From assembly GCA_020631675.1 (NCBI GenBank), contig JAHDGT010000300.1, positions 1 to 6,010 of the forward strand: a DNA stretch of 6,010 bases, in the 5' to 3' direction. This stretch comes from Bacteroidota bacterium. Its GTDB lineage: Bacteria; Bacteroidota; Bacteroidia; Chitinophagales; UBA2359. Each line of letters starts with the position of its first letter. Within the stretch, counting starts at the first letter, position 1. The translations under genes were made by a program, and so were the position numbers. A model generated the notes under the pieces. The model did no database searches, was not told where the DNA came from, and saw nothing but the letters and a program-made list of their open reading frames with translations. Positions 5,893-6,010 of this stretch are shown here, one piece after another.

Positions 5893-6010
5893 CGATAGGT
5901 TTTGTGTGAAGAAAGATTGAGGTAGTTTAAAGTTTTACTCAAAGCATTTAAAAATCGTAACTGTTTAGGTCAGGCAATTTTGGCTGAAAAATATCTTTTT
6001 GCCCTTATAC
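5893..6010. other. AT-rich upstream region, no gene seen
   Basis: No open frame of note on either strand. Near the edge an AT-rich imperfect inverted repeat (GGC..AAAAA at 5982-5991 with TTTTTGCC at 5996-6003) could form a small hairpin. It may be the end of a neighbouring transcription unit, but the window stops too soon to tell. Confidence 0.4.

Overview
The window looks like chromosome from a member of the Bacteroidota. Two predicted extracellular proteins carry the two classic type IX secretion system (T9SS) sorting domains: a type B / gliding-motility C-terminal domain on the large plus-strand protein and a type A tail on the minus-strand propeller protein. A textbook Bacteroidota promoter (TTTG, 19 nt, TAnnTTTG) lies upstream of the minus-strand genes. 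A saprospiral/Lewinella-like marine or sludge relative is my guess from the style of the proteins and of the intergenic repeat; the sequence does not prove it.

Layout. Positions 1-3092 (+) hold the 3' end of a giant, modular, repetitive surface protein, open at the left edge. It has two complete 795-bp (265-residue) repeat units, each made of three Ig-like/beta-sandwich modules of about 88 residues (A, B, C), with a partial unit on each side. These are followed by an Ig-like, a PKD-like and a second Ig/PKD-like domain and then the T9SS type B sorting domain. No Lys, Arg or His occurs in the first 967 visible residues. A strong intrinsic terminator follows at 3126-3161.

Positions 3093-3564 are a non-coding gap between convergent genes, dense in short palindromes, with a 7-bp tandem repeat and a long imperfect hairpin. 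It resembles an interspersed repeat block rather than a gene.

Positions 3565-5795 (-) hold three genes that read leftwards, probably as one transcript from the promoter at 5862-5892: a secreted beta-propeller protein with a T9SS type A tail (4482-5795), a small single-span membrane or anchored protein (4076-4459, 22 bp downstream) and a small lipoprotein (3565-3996, 79 bp further on). The propeller protein should start at the ATG at 5795; the longer frame to 5828 would need a TTG codon. Positions 5893-6010 hold nothing I can identify.

The genes do not form a recognisable pathway. The common theme is cell-envelope and extracellular proteins, two of them T9SS clients. I see no phage, CRISPR, defence, RNA or transposase gene. 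The most notable points are the basic-residue-free repeat stalk, the repeats kept alike in protein while drifting at synonymous sites, and the structured intergenic block.
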